Origin: Aspergillus flavus
Lineage: Eukaryota > Ascomycota > Eurotiomycetes > Eurotiales > Aspergillaceae
Assembly: GCF_009017415.1 (NCBI RefSeq)
Contig: NC_092407.1
Span: 372,001 to 436,000 of the forward strand
DNA: 64,000 nucleotides
Reading direction: 5' to 3'
Part shown: one piece after another, positions 31,353-43,967 of the stretch
How positions within the stretch are numbered: the stretch's first letter is position 1
How the letters are laid out: each line of letters begins with the position of its first letter
Notes under the pieces: generated by a model
The model's database searches: none
What the model was told of the DNA's origin: nothing
Seen by the model: the letters and a program-made list of their open reading frames with translations, nothing else
Position numbers and translations under genes: made by a program

Positions 31353-34300
31353 GAGGGTTCAGTGCTGCGATATCCCGATGGCTCTATTTACCGGAAGGGC
31401 ACTGCTGTCGCGGCGCAAAGTGGACCCAAAGCACAGTTGTCACTCGAACTAGGCGGGTAACCGCTACCTAAAAGGTCCCTCGGGTTAAACTCTAAGTTGA
31501 CCAAGCTGAACTTGGTTAAAAAAAGGCCTTCAGGCCTAGGATTTTGGTCGAAACCGGGGGTGAATGGTAATTAATGGGTTGTGTTATCAAAGCATCTGGG
31601 AGGGGAAAGGAAGTGGCGAAGGTTAAGAGAGGAGGGAAAAAGAGGAGAAAGATAAGATAATGGTAGAAAGGGAAAAGGAAATTGGGGGTTTAATTTTTTT
31701 TTTTTAGTCGGGGAGCAAGAAAGAGGCAAAACTAAGGTCGGGGACGGGCTGGTTGTTCTTCCCCAAGGGCTAAATACACGCCCTCCCGGACAGTATCCAT
31801 GCAAGCGTTAAGTTTCGCAGCAGCTACTACTTTAGATGACGCTACAGAAAAAAAACCCACGCGGGGTCAGCTGATGACCACTCTGCTTTTGGCATAGTGG
31901 CCACGAGGTGAGGACTCAAGTCACTCAACAGGATTTAACGCTACCCCGCATCCAGTAATACCGTTGGCGGGAAGACCAAAAGGAGGAACCACTGTTCCCT
32001 TCCATATCAAGATCGTCTCGGTTCTTTTTGGCGGTGTTCCCTCTTGAAATCAGGCCCGTCCTGGAAATAGAAGCTTCATGAGGCTTAGTCTGGTCGGAGA
32101 TCGTGGGAAGGGTTCGGAGTACAGGGGGATGCAACGACTAATCGAGGCACACTGAAGTCAGTGGCTGGATTGTGATGGATCATGGCTGACAGGAGACTTT
32201 CTGGCAGGATCCACTCTTTGGAACTTCTTTTTCTTCAATTTTTCATACGGAGTATATTCTTCTTCCTTTTTTTTATTTTTATTTTATTTTGTTTTATTTT
32301 ATTTTCGTTAGTACAAGATATTCTTGGTCCATTCTTTCAAATGGTGAAGATTTCTTCTTTCTGTCATTGACTGTGACTCTAGGTGGTGCCTTGCAGATCC
32401 TCTGGATCGGGCAAACTGCTTGTTAGTACTGCGCTGCACTGCACAAAACAACGTTTATTTATCCTTCAATTCTAACGGCGCTATTGTCTGTCCTTGCCTC
32501 TCAACAAATCCAAGAGCTTAGAAGGACTACCAGTAGGAGTACTACAAAGCTCTCGCAGATACCTATTTCCCATTTGGGAACCTGCGAGCTGCAAGAAATC
32601 CTAAACGGGCAACGAGTCCTGATTTGAGAACTCAGAAGATTGTTTAAAAAAAAAAAAAAAAAAAAAAAAACGCAATGACATTCGGTGAATAGCAAATGAT
32701 CCATGGATCGCAAGTGACCCAGTCCCATCCTGGCTAAGCTTGAATTAAGTGGAACTAATCCGGATTAGGTCTCAGAGACCGGGAAAGTGGTTCTTCGTGA
32801 AATAATACTAAAACAACCCCAATTGCAGGTGGACGCGGACAGACGTTCTCGAATTCCGCATTCCAATTTCCCAATGGTCGATGGGACTCGACTTCAAGCC
32901 GAAATTTCGGGTCAGACCGCATTCCATGGTTTCAAATCTCCGACCCATTTTCGACGCGACGAGTCGTTATTTATCATCTGTCGAGTTGATTTGACGCACA
33001 GTGCACATCATCGGCCACACTACCTTAGCGTCTGCGTTAGTCCACTTGAGGGGGCAAATTTAACTCCGTTGATTGTACCCTGAATCTGATTGCTCTGAAA
33101 TTGTGATGGGTTATCCTCGGTTACTTGCTTCATGATCGACGGCTGTGCCTCCAAAGTCTACGTAAGCTGTTTAATTCTCACCAGGTTTGCTCTTTGGCCC
33201 TTCAAATCAGTGATTCGTCACGGGGAAAATTGAAATAGGGATCCCCTCGACGATCGCCAAGACAACGAGCTATTGAAAGGCCCCGTTGACCCAGCACTTC
33301 GGGCCTACGGGCGCATTTCTTTCGAATGAATGGCTGGAGAGCGTTTCTTGGCAGGCATGCCGGGTTGACTGCTTCCGGTTGGTCAATGCCCATGATTATG
33401 TGCCCCACACACCTGTTGCTGACTCAAGACGACTGAAGATATGCCAATGATGCTAGATTGCACGGATGACGTAGATCAAGATCTCGTCATTTTATGAGAC
33501 CAATCTCTCGAGATCTTGGAAGGATAAATACTTGCCAGAGGCCTCGCAGAAAAATGCACCGGGTTATCTTCGCTCAGTTCACGGTCCAGACCACATTAGT
33601 CCGACAGATGTCTCATTTCCGAGCAATTATAGGTCCCACTACACATTGCGTTGCTAAGCAAAAGCTTCGATGGGCCACTTGGATGCCGGACCCAACTGAC
33701 CCAGACTCAGGGTATCAGCCCTAGCGGTTTTCATCGTCGTATATTGAGAATTTCAGGCCCTCCACCGATAGCCGCGTGGCCGCTTATGAGGATTCGAAGG
33801 GGCCACTAACCCTTAGACTGGGACTGAAATTTTTCATTTTTAGCCCTGATACCGTTGCACCCACCTTTTGCTACTGTTGCACTATTTTGTCTGCAGACGC
33901 AATCGCCGTTCAAGCTGGTGTTGGAAACGTTTCGGGGTCAGTGCCGATGTCCCTGTGTTGCGTTGCATACTAGTGATTCCAGATACGGAAGCCGAATGCA
34001 GGTTTGATCCTTCGGCAGCGACACTATCACTTTGTCCTCGCGAATGACAAAAGCCACCACCCCGGTTCATTTCGCAACCGCATTCCATATAAAATTATTT
34101 TTTCGGAGGGAGAAAGTTTGCTCAACGATACGACCGCAGGCCTCTCCACGAAGCTTATGATTCCAAATAAGTCAAGAATGGACCCAGGCTATTGATTGGA
34201 ATGTGAGGACAAAAACGGTAGCTTGCGATCCCATCACAGCACCTGAATCCCACATTATTCTATATCTTGTTAAGCCTTGTCGCGTGACCAGATATGGATC

Positions 34301-37300
34301 GTCATGCTTGCACCTGAACAAGCTCTAGGGGCCTTACAACTAGTAGATAGACGGAAGAGATGATCAACCAATTATTCCGTGATAGGTACACAGAGGTTAC
34401 TCCGTACAAATCCGCCATTCGTATGTTTGTACTAGGAATTTTGGGGCGCAAGATGAGCCATGGACCTCGATTAACAGTAATCGTCCAAGTCCGGCCGCTA
34501 CCTTATAGCTGAAATATCTCGTTGGTCAGATTATTCGGTTCGAGGCACGACCAAATGCCTGAAGTATTTTAGTTGAGTGGCCTAATGCTCAACAGATCTT
34601 ATACGTACAATACTGAGAAAATCATCAACCAGGGCGACAGCCAATTGATCACATATTGTCTTGGCAAATATGGTCCCAGAATTCAAAAGCCGTCGACGGT
34701 ATAATGCTGTCAAATGTATAGATTGAAGCGATGATCTCAACCACGTACAATGTACAGAAAATCACCCATACAGCAATGAGGTCTGAATAAGGCATTTTCG
34801 TGTAACCAAAAACCCTAATTATAAGGCACCAGTGAGCCATGATTGGTAGATTGCTCCCAACGTTTGGCTTCTTTGTGTTCAGGCGCAGCACCTTACTCAA
34901 AGTGGTAATGGGCACAGGGCCCGGCCCGGGCCTCGATGAGCTAGAATAGATGATCGTTGTAATGGATGCGATATAGGCTTCTTTTCTGCAGGGACATGGA
35001 GTGAGTAGTTTTCTGGAAGCTGGGCTCCAGCCTTTTTGCTAAAGACTGTCCTAGTAAAATGGCCTCTCGTTTCCCAATTAGTAGTATCGCTACATTCATA
35101 ACTGTTAACGCATCGTTCGATTAGGGCTAAACTTACGAAATAAGAGATTCCCAATTAGAGCCATTTCAATCTCATAGACTGGATGACTGCGGTATAGTGT
35201 AACCAGTCAGATGTAGAATATGGGAGCCAATGCATCGTGTTCCAGTAAGGCTGCACTGGGGAGGATATGATTCATGCCAGCTGCCTCCGCGACAATTTCC
35301 GTGCCACCTGCCGAGCGATCTCCCGGCGGGAGGTATCAAAAGATAAATATGGAGAGGATCAGAGGTACTAGAGAAGCAATGCCGTATGTTCATTCCTGCA
35401 TGGAATGTGTGAGGAGGATTAATTTGCCCATAGGTAATAGGCTCCAAAGCTGGACCAGTTAGTTATTAGCTGTCTAATATCCAGACAAAACCATTAGTGT
35501 GGTGATGGGTGGTCAGCGCCATGACCAAGAGCGGGGCTTGCAGCATAATACCTTGTCTTTCCACTGAAGTCTAGCCCATTGTCTATCTCACCATAGACAT
35601 ACCAAGGACGTTGCGATTGGCCGTCAGACCCGGTGGCTACTACCAGAGGTTTATATACGTTACGAAAAGAGGTGTGTAGAGACTATGAATGAAGCTGTTT
35701 GTTCGAGATGCACCACTTATGGCAGAGGTTGCTCAATTAGGTCATTTTGTCTTATCGTAACCAGTCGAAGATATCAAGGGGAAAACGCTTGCCTGGAAAG
35801 TTGGTGATGTTCTTGTCTGTCTTTTGTGGTGGTCCTCGGGTCGAGATTGTCCGGAGAAATTTGAACTTTGATATCATCTGCATTATAAGTCAATATAACC
35901 GCAGACCATGTGCCGGGATTGACCCCTCAGACCTTCTATCTTCCTGGCAGATGTCCACGTCACGATGGGCAGATGGTCAGTTCTAGACACTGAATAAATG
36001 GTCTATTTCTTGTGGGCAGGGTCATCTTCACGACGATCATACTCTTTTACCTATACCGAGGCCTTGTAGTATTTTTATGATCAGTTACTCAATCTATCGA
36101 GGACATCTTCACCGTCAACCACATTTTTTATCCTTTTATATTGGCCTTGCCATCTCATGGACATTTTCATCCATCATGGGATTAGAATCATTGGTACATT
36201 ACTTTCTGTTCGAGGTTTCAAACGCCCCTTCGACTAAATGGGTGCTTTGAAAACCATATTCATTGGCATGGACATATCCGAATGAATCAGCCAGAACGGC
36301 GCTTCTGAGACAGCATGGCTCAGAGGGTACCCGTGTCAACCCAAAATGGTCAGTGTACTTTATTAGCAATCCTTTCATTGGTAGTCTTCAGCAAGGGTGC
36401 ATGCTATACCCCCTCACACGATGCAGTAGTGCCGTTGCATTAACGGGCTGGCAGCTAGTTCCCCACTCACCTTGTCGAGACCATGCAGTAATTTCTCCGG
36501 AGTTTCTTCAAAGCATTATGGAAATACAATCAGCAGTCAAGTATAGTTAAACCAAACTTAAGTAGATCTGTATTATGCAAGTTCAGTATCTATAAACACT
36601 GCTAAAATAAAGGAAGTCAGCAACCCACGGCGAGTGGTACAATTCCGAACTGAACACAACGGTGGCGTGGATATGACCTCAAGCCATGCATCAATTCTGC
36701 AAGTTTTGTCACACTTTGATTATGGAGATTTTATCTACCAAAATTTACCCCTCACCTAGCGCACAATGTGCTGATCAGCTCAGGTTGCCACTGTGCCGAA
36801 GTGTCAGTAACACGGAGCGGTGCATTAGTGTCTGCTTAGCTGCATTTTGAGGATAACTTCCGTATCGACGTTCAGTGGCTGGTTAGTATCCCGCAAATAT
36901 CTCGTGGTGGGTGTCCAATCCTGCATCACGAATGGTCTTCGTAGACCGTGTGTATTTGGTTAGCAATACGAATACATGCAAGCACACAACGATAGTTAAG
37001 TCGTCGTATCATTCCTAAATCAAGGTCGATATCCTCTTCATTATAGGATATACATTGTTTCATTCCTTGGAAGTCTAACCGTCCGGAAATTATCCGTAGG
37101 GTAGCAGTTAGTATAGCGATACGCACGGCCTGTCTTCACTTGCATGGGTTACGACATCATACAAGGTCTTCAATATTATGTTATGCAGCCAAGGGTTAGT
37201 TTCTTCCCACGCATGGATCTACTATGCCAATCACTACCTTTTCATCCATAGCAGTACTCTTCCAGGAGGGCGAGACCTTATCAGGGCCGCGTGGATCAAT

Positions 37301-37464
37301 TACGGTATTTGGGAGAATGCATAGTCCAGGTTCAGAAGCTTGCCCACAGCCATAGGGTGTGGAAGTATAAGGAAGCAAGCATGTCGCCTTCTAGGGATCC
37401 CCTTCAACATCCAGGATCTATTCTTTTGAACAATATACGCAGCAGTTCCATCAACATAGCGACC
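31353..37464. other. Six-kilobase gene-poor region
   Basis: No gene with a recognisable domain or consistent splicing is visible in about 6.1 kb. Landmarks are purine/pyrimidine tracts at 31570-31720, a T-rich stretch near 32220-32310, and a 25-bp poly-A run at 32646-32670. Hydrophobic minus-strand frames at 34649-34915 and 35172-35447 could be remnants of a membrane-protein gene but are interrupted. I cannot assign transposon features. Confidence 0.5.
32646..32670. repeat. Poly-A homopolymer, 25 bp
   Basis: An uninterrupted run of 25 A in the gene-poor region. It is the second long A-homopolymer of the window, after 2012-2046. No associated element is recognised. Confidence 0.9.
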
Positions 37465-39265
37465 ATGGCCCTTGCAGCTGAGTACTTTTCACACGCCTTA
37501 AGCCAACCTTACGGCAGCAGCTTCTGGGTGGCTGTGGCTGCATCCTTGGTGGTACGTCTATTCTACAACGATATATGTCTCTTTTACTTGACTCCAGGGC
37601 TACAGAGCTAACAGTTGACAAGTTTATATGTTACATAACATGCGATACTGTCTATAACTTATGCCTTTCTCCATTGTCATCTTTCCCTGGACCTAGACTC
37701 TGGGCTGTGTCCAATATTCCTCGTCAGCTAAGCATCTTGGGAGGCCGTAGCCATTTGAAAATGCTGGCCCTTCATCATCGCTACGGCCCTGTTGTGCGAG
37801 TTGGTCCCAGTGAGCTCTCGTTCAACAGCCCCCAAGGCTTTCGAGACATTTATGGGTTCCGTCGTGGACAACCACAGTTTCAAAAGGATCCTAAGATGTA
37901 TGGCTCGCCGTTGACCGGAATTAGTAACAGCATTGGCGGGCATGTCGATAGCGACACTCACTCCAGACACAGGCGATTGCTATCCCATTCCTTCTCCGAG
38001 CGGAGTCTACGTGAACAAGAAGGGATAGTCGTATATTACGTCGATCTTTTTATTCAACGACTGAGAGAGAGAACTAGTGTCAATAAGATACATAGAGCAG
38101 AAGAGGATCTCAAAAGCTGGTTCAATTTCACCACCTTTGATATTATCGGTGATCTTATGTTCGCAGAGACCTTCGACTGTCTCAAGGACAGTCAACTGCA
38201 TCCGTGGATCGCTCTCATGTTCAACAACGTGAAGGGTATCGCGTTTCTTGGAGTATTGAACGAATATTCACTGTTTAGGAAAATGCAAGGGGCTCTCTTA
38301 CCAAAAGCTCTGAAACAGAAAATGCTGGAGAACCATAAGCTTTGTGCCCAAAAAGCAGACCGCCGGCTTCAGAAAGGAGCCTCTCGCCCAGACTTTGTGT
38401 CCGCCATCCTGAAACATGGGCTCAGTGATGATAAGGAAGAGTTCATCGAGAACCAGCCCCTCATGAGCAGAGCTGAGATCCATGCAAACTCAATCTTGTA
38501 AGCACATGGGTCCATTGCTATTCTTCTTTTTCATGGCAGCTAACACAGACAGTATTACCATCGCAGGGAGCGAGACCACGGCGTCGCTACTATCTGGATG
38601 TCTCTTCTATCTGTGTAAACATAAGTATATCATGGACCAACTCAACAAAGAAATCCGGACCACATTCTCTAAGGACGAGGAAATCACGTCGTCTAAATGC
38701 TTCAACCTTAGTTACCTCAACGCAGTCCTTAAAGAATCACTCCGTCTGTATCCACCAGTGGCGGCAAGCCTTCTACGACTAGTCCCTAAGGGTGGATGTA
38801 CAATTGACGGCCACTTCGTTCCAGAAGATGTACATTCGAATTCTATCTAATGCTCCTTGCTCGTTTAAAAACTCACAATGTACAGGTAACCGTTTCCACT
38901 CACCATTATGCATCATACCGTGATGCAGCGAACTTCACGTTCCCAGAGCAATTCATTCCCGAGCGATGGCTGGGAACCGACAATAGGTTTGACTCTGACA
39001 GAAAAGATGTGGTGCAGCCATTTAGTTTGGGCCCCAGAGACTGCTTGGGAAAAAAGTTCGTTCTCATACTCTGTGTAGTTGTTCTCGATTCACTAACATC
39101 TGGCAAAGCTTGGCACACATGGAGATGCGTTTGATATTGTCTAAATTGCTGTTCAATTTCGACATACACCTCACTCCCGAGAGTGAGAATTGGGTTCAGC
39201 AGAAGATGTTTATCGTATGGGATAAACCGGCACTGATGGTTAGATTGACTGACAGATTTGCATGA
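37465..39265 (+). CDS. Cytochrome P450 monooxygenase
   Basis: Five exons (37465-37551, 37623-38497, 38553-38829, 38886-39055, 39109-39265) give 521 residues. The first intron ends in ACAAG after a GCTAAC branch site and joins AVAASLV to FICYITCDTVYNL, completing an N-terminal membrane anchor. The Pro-rich hinge is FPGPRLW. The oxygen-binding I-helix is AGSETT (325-330), the K-helix is ESLRLYPP, the PERW segment follows FIPERW, and the heme loop is FSLGPRDCLGK with Cys466. The fourth intron has a GTTCGT donor and restores LGKNLAHMEMRLIL. It is a complete ER-bound class II P450 resembling those of fungal secondary metabolism. No biosynthetic core enzyme is adjacent, so it is an orphan P450 here. 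Confidence 0.92.
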
Positions 39266-39550
39266 TTGTGTCGAGATGATATATATCTTTATCCCAAAGC
39301 TTTAGGATGGTACATTATAGGTTTTGAGTAGGCCACGAAATAAAAGATCTATCTTTCATCTATGCTGATAGATACATTCGCATTCAAATCCTACTAAGAA
39401 TGAAGATTCGAAAAGACTCATGGTGTAGGTGGAGGTATTGTTGTTCGATACTATGTAGCAACAGTACCTCGATCAGCTATGCTATTACAAATTATTAAAA
39501 CAATAACATAGGCTTATAAAGTAAATTAGAACAACCGTTCTTCAACCACT

Positions 39551-39624
39551 GGTCCCATAACTCAGTTGGTTAGAGTGCTGAGCTAATAACTCAGAAGTCG
39601 AGAGTTCGAGCCTCCCTGGGACCA
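39551..39624 (+). tRNA. tRNA-Ile (anticodon AAT)
   Basis: A 74-nt cloverleaf without intron. The acceptor stem GGTCCCA pairs with TGGGACC, and the discriminator is A. The anticodon stem CTGAG/CTCAG encloses loop CTAATAA, giving anticodon AAT (Ile). The T-arm contains GAGTTCGAGCCTC. A T-rich run (TACTTTTTGC) follows as terminator. Confidence 0.97.
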
Positions 39625-40959
39625 TTACTTTTTGCACTTCACTTTTTTGCTCCCACTTCTTCTATCAATCCGGCATTCCCAAGAATTCTACAATTTCCCA
39701 TGCTAGAAATTGAATTGTCCCTGCATAGCCATTCGTCTCGTTTCCTTTTTCGTTCCTGATGCTGTATGTTGCTAACTTCCAATCAACTGAGGTCTCAATA
39801 GTCTTTATCCGCTTCTCCACAAAACCCACACCCACCGACTATCCCACAGTCTACTGTGTACTAAATATATCGTATGGGGTGGCAACGGACTGCAGGATCT
39901 GCTAACTAGTTACATTAAAGAGGTCCATGTGTACTCAAGAATAGCCATCGTCTCTAAGGACCTTATAGTGTATAGCAATAGCAGTGAGTTCAAGTCTAGA
40001 CCAACAGCATCCACTGGGATTCCGCCCCCAGAAATGTAGAATATACCCATTTAAGACTTTACGACTTTAGCACTCTAGGCACGATCTAGAAGAGAGCCGG
40101 TTGAACTATACTGTACCGAACATCAGCATGTCCGATTATTCCGAGAACTCGGCCCGGGATTATGTGAAGTACTTCATGGTTGAACCCCCCAAGGATGTTA
40201 GGATACCCATTGAACAATAGGCGCGAAATAAAACCAGGAACTAACCAATAATATTGATTTGGAATTATAGACATCGCTTAGTAAGCGGCTTTACTGAACC
40301 TATAGTAGGCATGAAGCATTTTACTAGTACATAGGGCCGGGGATGTATCGGCATTGCTACCTCGATCTCCGAGCCCACCACTAATCTTCGGAGAAAGACA
40401 CAGCCCTGTACTATTCTTGCTACCCATCACTGGATATCTTGGGCTCCACATGTCTTACATTGAAATTAGTCTTCCCTGGAGCCGATGAGACCTAGATAAC
40501 TATAGCAGTATCCTGCTATTCGGTAGCAGGGCCGCGTCAGCCATGGCTATTCTTGTCTAAAGCCAAGAAAAACCAGTAAAGAGCTATGAGTACAATCTGT
40601 ATGTTCTATTGGTCGCTATGCAATAGTGAACTGGTAGACTGACTCGCTACAAGTAAGTCTGTGCTTAACATACTCTGCCAGCCGACGTGCAATATTGATC
40701 CATTGGGGCCCGAAGGACACTAGCTTGAGATACACCTAGATTAGGAACAATCCAGGAACAAAATTCTAGCGGTAGTGGCTTAGAAGCCGGCCCTAAGGGT
40801 GCTGAGATCCATGGATTTGTAGTCCTGGGTCCTCAAACCCTTTATAAAGCCCAAAGAGACCCTCTCTAACCCCATTAACATCACAGAAGCAACCCTACAC
40901 ACTCCCTCTACCAGAATATCCATCCATACAAGACTCAATCCTCGCTCTCTAAATTCACA
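39625..40959. other. Gene-free stretch after tRNA-Ile
   Basis: About 1.3 kb without a supported gene. A minus-strand frame at 40274-40086 encodes 62 residues with no recognisable domain. The last 150 bp hold a TATA-like TTTATAAAG at about 40840 and CT-rich sequence, a plausible promoter for the next gene. Confidence 0.5.
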
Positions 40960-41439
40960 ATGTCAGTTACATCAACCGCAACCACCACCGCCGCCTCCGC
41001 AACCTCCACCTGCCACCAAAAACTCTACGAGATCCCCGTCAAAGATGCCGCCTGCGCAATGCCGATGCAGGGCAACAACTCTGCAATCATGAGCAGCTGC
41101 TGCTCCTCCGCCTCCGTCGTCTCCTACAGCGACTGTGACTACTACTGTCTGGCCCAGGGCCAGAACGTCGGCGATCTGGCCGAATGTCTCCTCAAAGCAT
41201 CCGAGCCTGGAGAGGTATGGTGCAACACCAACGCCAACGCGACGGCTACCGGTAGCGTTCCTACAACTGGCGCTGGCACTATTGTCGCTACTGCCTCTGC
41301 AACTGGCTCGAGTGCGACTGGGACCAAGAGTTCTACTGGTGGGACCTCGACTTCTACTACCAATGCTGCTGGGGCGAAGAAGTCGGTTGGAGTGCTTGCG
41401 CTCTTGCTGTTTGGATGTACTGCTGGGGTTTTGGTTTAA
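40960..41439 (+). CDS. Small Cys-rich protein with GPI-like C-terminus
   Basis: An intronless frame of 159 residues. The N-terminal part is Ser/Thr/Ala-rich, then a compact Cys-rich domain has about nine cysteines (CHQKLYEIPVKDAACAMP, CC pair, DCDYYCLAQGQNVGDLAEC). A Ser/Thr/Gly/Ala-rich stalk and a hydrophobic tail (SVGVLALLLFGCTAGVLV) follow. The tail and the stalk fit a GPI-anchored cell-wall protein. No hydrophobic N-terminal signal peptide is visible, which is odd for such a protein, and no upstream in-frame ATG adds one. The domain recurs in uncharacterised Aspergillus proteins. Confidence 0.75.
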   Translation: MSVTSTATTTAASATSTCHQKLYEIPVKDAACAMPMQGNNSAIMSSCCSSASVVSYSDCDYYCLAQGQNVGDLAECLLKASEPGEVWCNTNANATATGSVPTTGAGTIVATASATGSSATGTKSSTGGTSTSTTNAAGAKKSVGVLALLLFGCTAGVLV

Positions 41440-41730
41440 ATATATCTCTGGGTTGATTTGAGGGGCTCTGGGCCTTGGGGTGCGAGTCAGCTCGGCTTGC
41501 CTGTGACTCTTTGATCTGATCTCAATTGAAGTCTTTGTGTTTTTAGTATTATCATTCTGTCTATTCTTCGTGACTGTTGTGTTTTACTGTAATATTATTC
41601 AATAGAAGAGTATATATCTTGAATCCTTGAATTCTGCTAGGGCATTATATAATTGCTGTTCTATGAATAAGAACCTGAGGTATTATACTGCAAAGCATGC
41701 CCCATGCCACAAGGTCCACAGTGACCCCTT

Positions 41731-43967
41731 TCAGTCAGCACTCCCACGTAGAACAACCTCCCTCATCATCCCATTGAAGCCTTCCCCAATGCGGGCCAGT
41801 GGGGCTTCAATTCCAATGGGAGCCCAAACCTGACTTTCGCCATTGATCCCCAAGCGTGCAAGAAACTCCATACTGGTAGACTCTGCACCCGAATCAGAAA
41901 CTCTGAGCAGGGTTTGATTGCCCTTTCCAATCAAATTCACTTGCGTCCACGTATCCAGTGGAAGACTGTAGTTTAGTGAGTATGGATTATCACCGCTTAT
42001 TAAAGTCACATTGCTAATCGACCCATTTCCGCTGAGAAGGGTCGAGTCGGGTCCGGTGAAGAGGGTGCCCGGGGTCTGTGAGGCGGGGTTCACCCAGAAT
42101 GATAGAGTGTAGTCTCTTCCTTTGCTACCTAGTGGGGTGTCCACGTAGCAGCCGTTGGAAAGGACGAGCGTAGAGTTTTGGACGTGGCATCCTCGTATGA
42201 TTCCATCGTAGCCGTTTCCAGAATGGTCAATGATGGTCTCGGTGTCTTTGTCGAATTTATAATGTAATATGGTATCGGTGTGACTTTTTACTTGGCGATC
42301 TAAGTTCTGTCCAGGGATTGCGGCGTGAATCTTGTCAAATATTGCATCATATTCGTCCTCTAGAATGCTCCCGCCCCATTGTTTGTCGGCCAAGGCTGGA
42401 AGTGTGTCTCTCCACGAATAATACGTCTCAAGGACTGTAGTGGAGTTTGGACCATAATCATTCCACAGAGCCGCGATGTGACCGAGGACGTGAGGGTCAT
42501 TTCGAGGAGGATTGTTGGTGGAATTCTTGGTGTCGAAGATGTTGGGAGCATAAGCCCCGCCGGCGGGATTGCCATGGAACACACGGGTCTTGTTCAGCGT
42601 GGATGGGTAGCTACCGGACCACTTGCCTACAATGTAGAACGCATCATCCGAATTGAGCACATTATAGCCATTCTGAATGTAGTCGAAGTAAGGATTATCC
42701 TCGAAGAACTCCCAATGCTGAATGGAGACATCTGTGGACACATTGGCACCCTGCGATGGGATGAAGGTACCCCAGATTCTCATGCTCTTGCCTGATTCTT
42801 TGAAGATATAGTCCTGCATCGTATTAACGAACGATGTATAGTCGGCCACAAGATCTTTGTCATATTCGTCTGCTCCGATGTGAACGGTTTTGCTGTGGAA
42901 CCAGGGCAAGAATGTCTTCCAAATGGACTTCATAGTAGGAATGGTGTTTGGGTGAGTAATGTTAAGCATGCTGAGATCGTCCAGGGCCAGCTCAGGGCGC
43001 CACTGGGAGATGACCAGCGCATGACCTGGTGCTTCGATTTCGGGGATAATGGTGACACCTCGTCGGGCACACTGCTGTTGGATGTTGTCAAATTGTTCCT
43101 TGGTATATGATTCATTGGCGCGTTTATTGAGCCCAGCTAGTGCAGGACCATCCGACCATAGGCGGAATGCTGCATATAGATCCATCGACTGCTGAGCAGA
43201 ATATCGGTCTACGTTGTTGTAGAGATTATCACTCAGATGCACGTGAAATGCATTCTGTTTGAAAAAGGACAGAAACGCGCACATTTCGATAAGAAATTCA
43301 GGTGGGTAGAAATGGCGCCCAGCATCCAACTAACAGGTCTCAGTTAAAGTATGTAACGACGCGAGGGAGTAGTTCGGCCAGCGAGGCACATACCATGATA
43401 CCTCTAGTAGTCCACCCAGGCGCATCAACTGCAGACCCCTGCGGAAGAGTGTGACCACTGACGACCGCCGCCTGAATCAATGACCGCGATCCCCACCAAG
43501 CACCAAGCGGACTGGCTCCAGCGATTTCCACGCCATCTTCGTTTATTGTCAGCGTGTATGCTTCCGAGGTATTTCTCCCGGCAGCATCATGAAATCCGGT
43601 CTCATTGGTGAGCGTGAAGAAGATTGAATTGGGTGCGGCCGTCATACTAGACGTGAGTGGTATATCAATCCCTAACGTGGACTGGAGGTCATTTTGGAAA
43701 GTCTCCGCGAATTGTTGCAACGTCGGTGGGATTTGGGTTGCGCCGTCATTATCTACCGCATTGGCATAGCGCGCATCGACCACAATACTGGTGAGTCGAG
43801 CCAGCGAATAGGTATCACTCGTCTCAGTGAACGGTATAGTTGGTATAGTGACCAGCCGGCTGTACCCTGCAGTCTGTGAGATGTTGTCATAATATAGATT
43901 CGTGGCTCGTACCTCCTATAGAAAGAGATAGGAAAAGACCTATATTCACAAGTTGACCCCAGAACAT
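41731..43967 (-). CDS. Secreted GH20 beta-N-acetylhexosaminidase with C-terminal LamG-like domain
   Basis: Exons 43967-43913, 43866-43394 and 43329-41731 give 708 residues. The first intron (46 bp, GTACGA...CTGCAG) joins a signal peptide (MFWGQLVNIGLFLSLSIGG) to YSRLVTIPTIPFTETS. An alternative model (acceptor at TCTATAG) would lose the signal peptide. The second intron (64 bp) restores TTRGIMLDAGRHFYPPEFL. The GH20 domain has the substrate-assisted Asp330-Glu331 pair in VHIGADEYD, the HLSDN motif, and EIEAPGHAL. The last ~190 residues (ILHYKFDKDTETIIDHSGNG) form a concanavalin/LamG-type fold. It hydrolyses terminal GlcNAc/GalNAc from glycans such as chitin oligomers outside the cell. Confidence 0.88.

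Noticed and set aside
34649..35462. Hydrophobic minus-strand frames, considered as a membrane terpene cyclase or other polytopic enzyme
   Set aside because: No family motif could be recognised, stops interrupt the frames, and no splice scheme joined them convincingly.
37291..37464. In-frame upstream extension of the P450 start
   Set aside because: The 58 extra residues are hydrophilic and lack similarity to P450 N-termini. The ATG at 37465 begins just before the membrane anchor.
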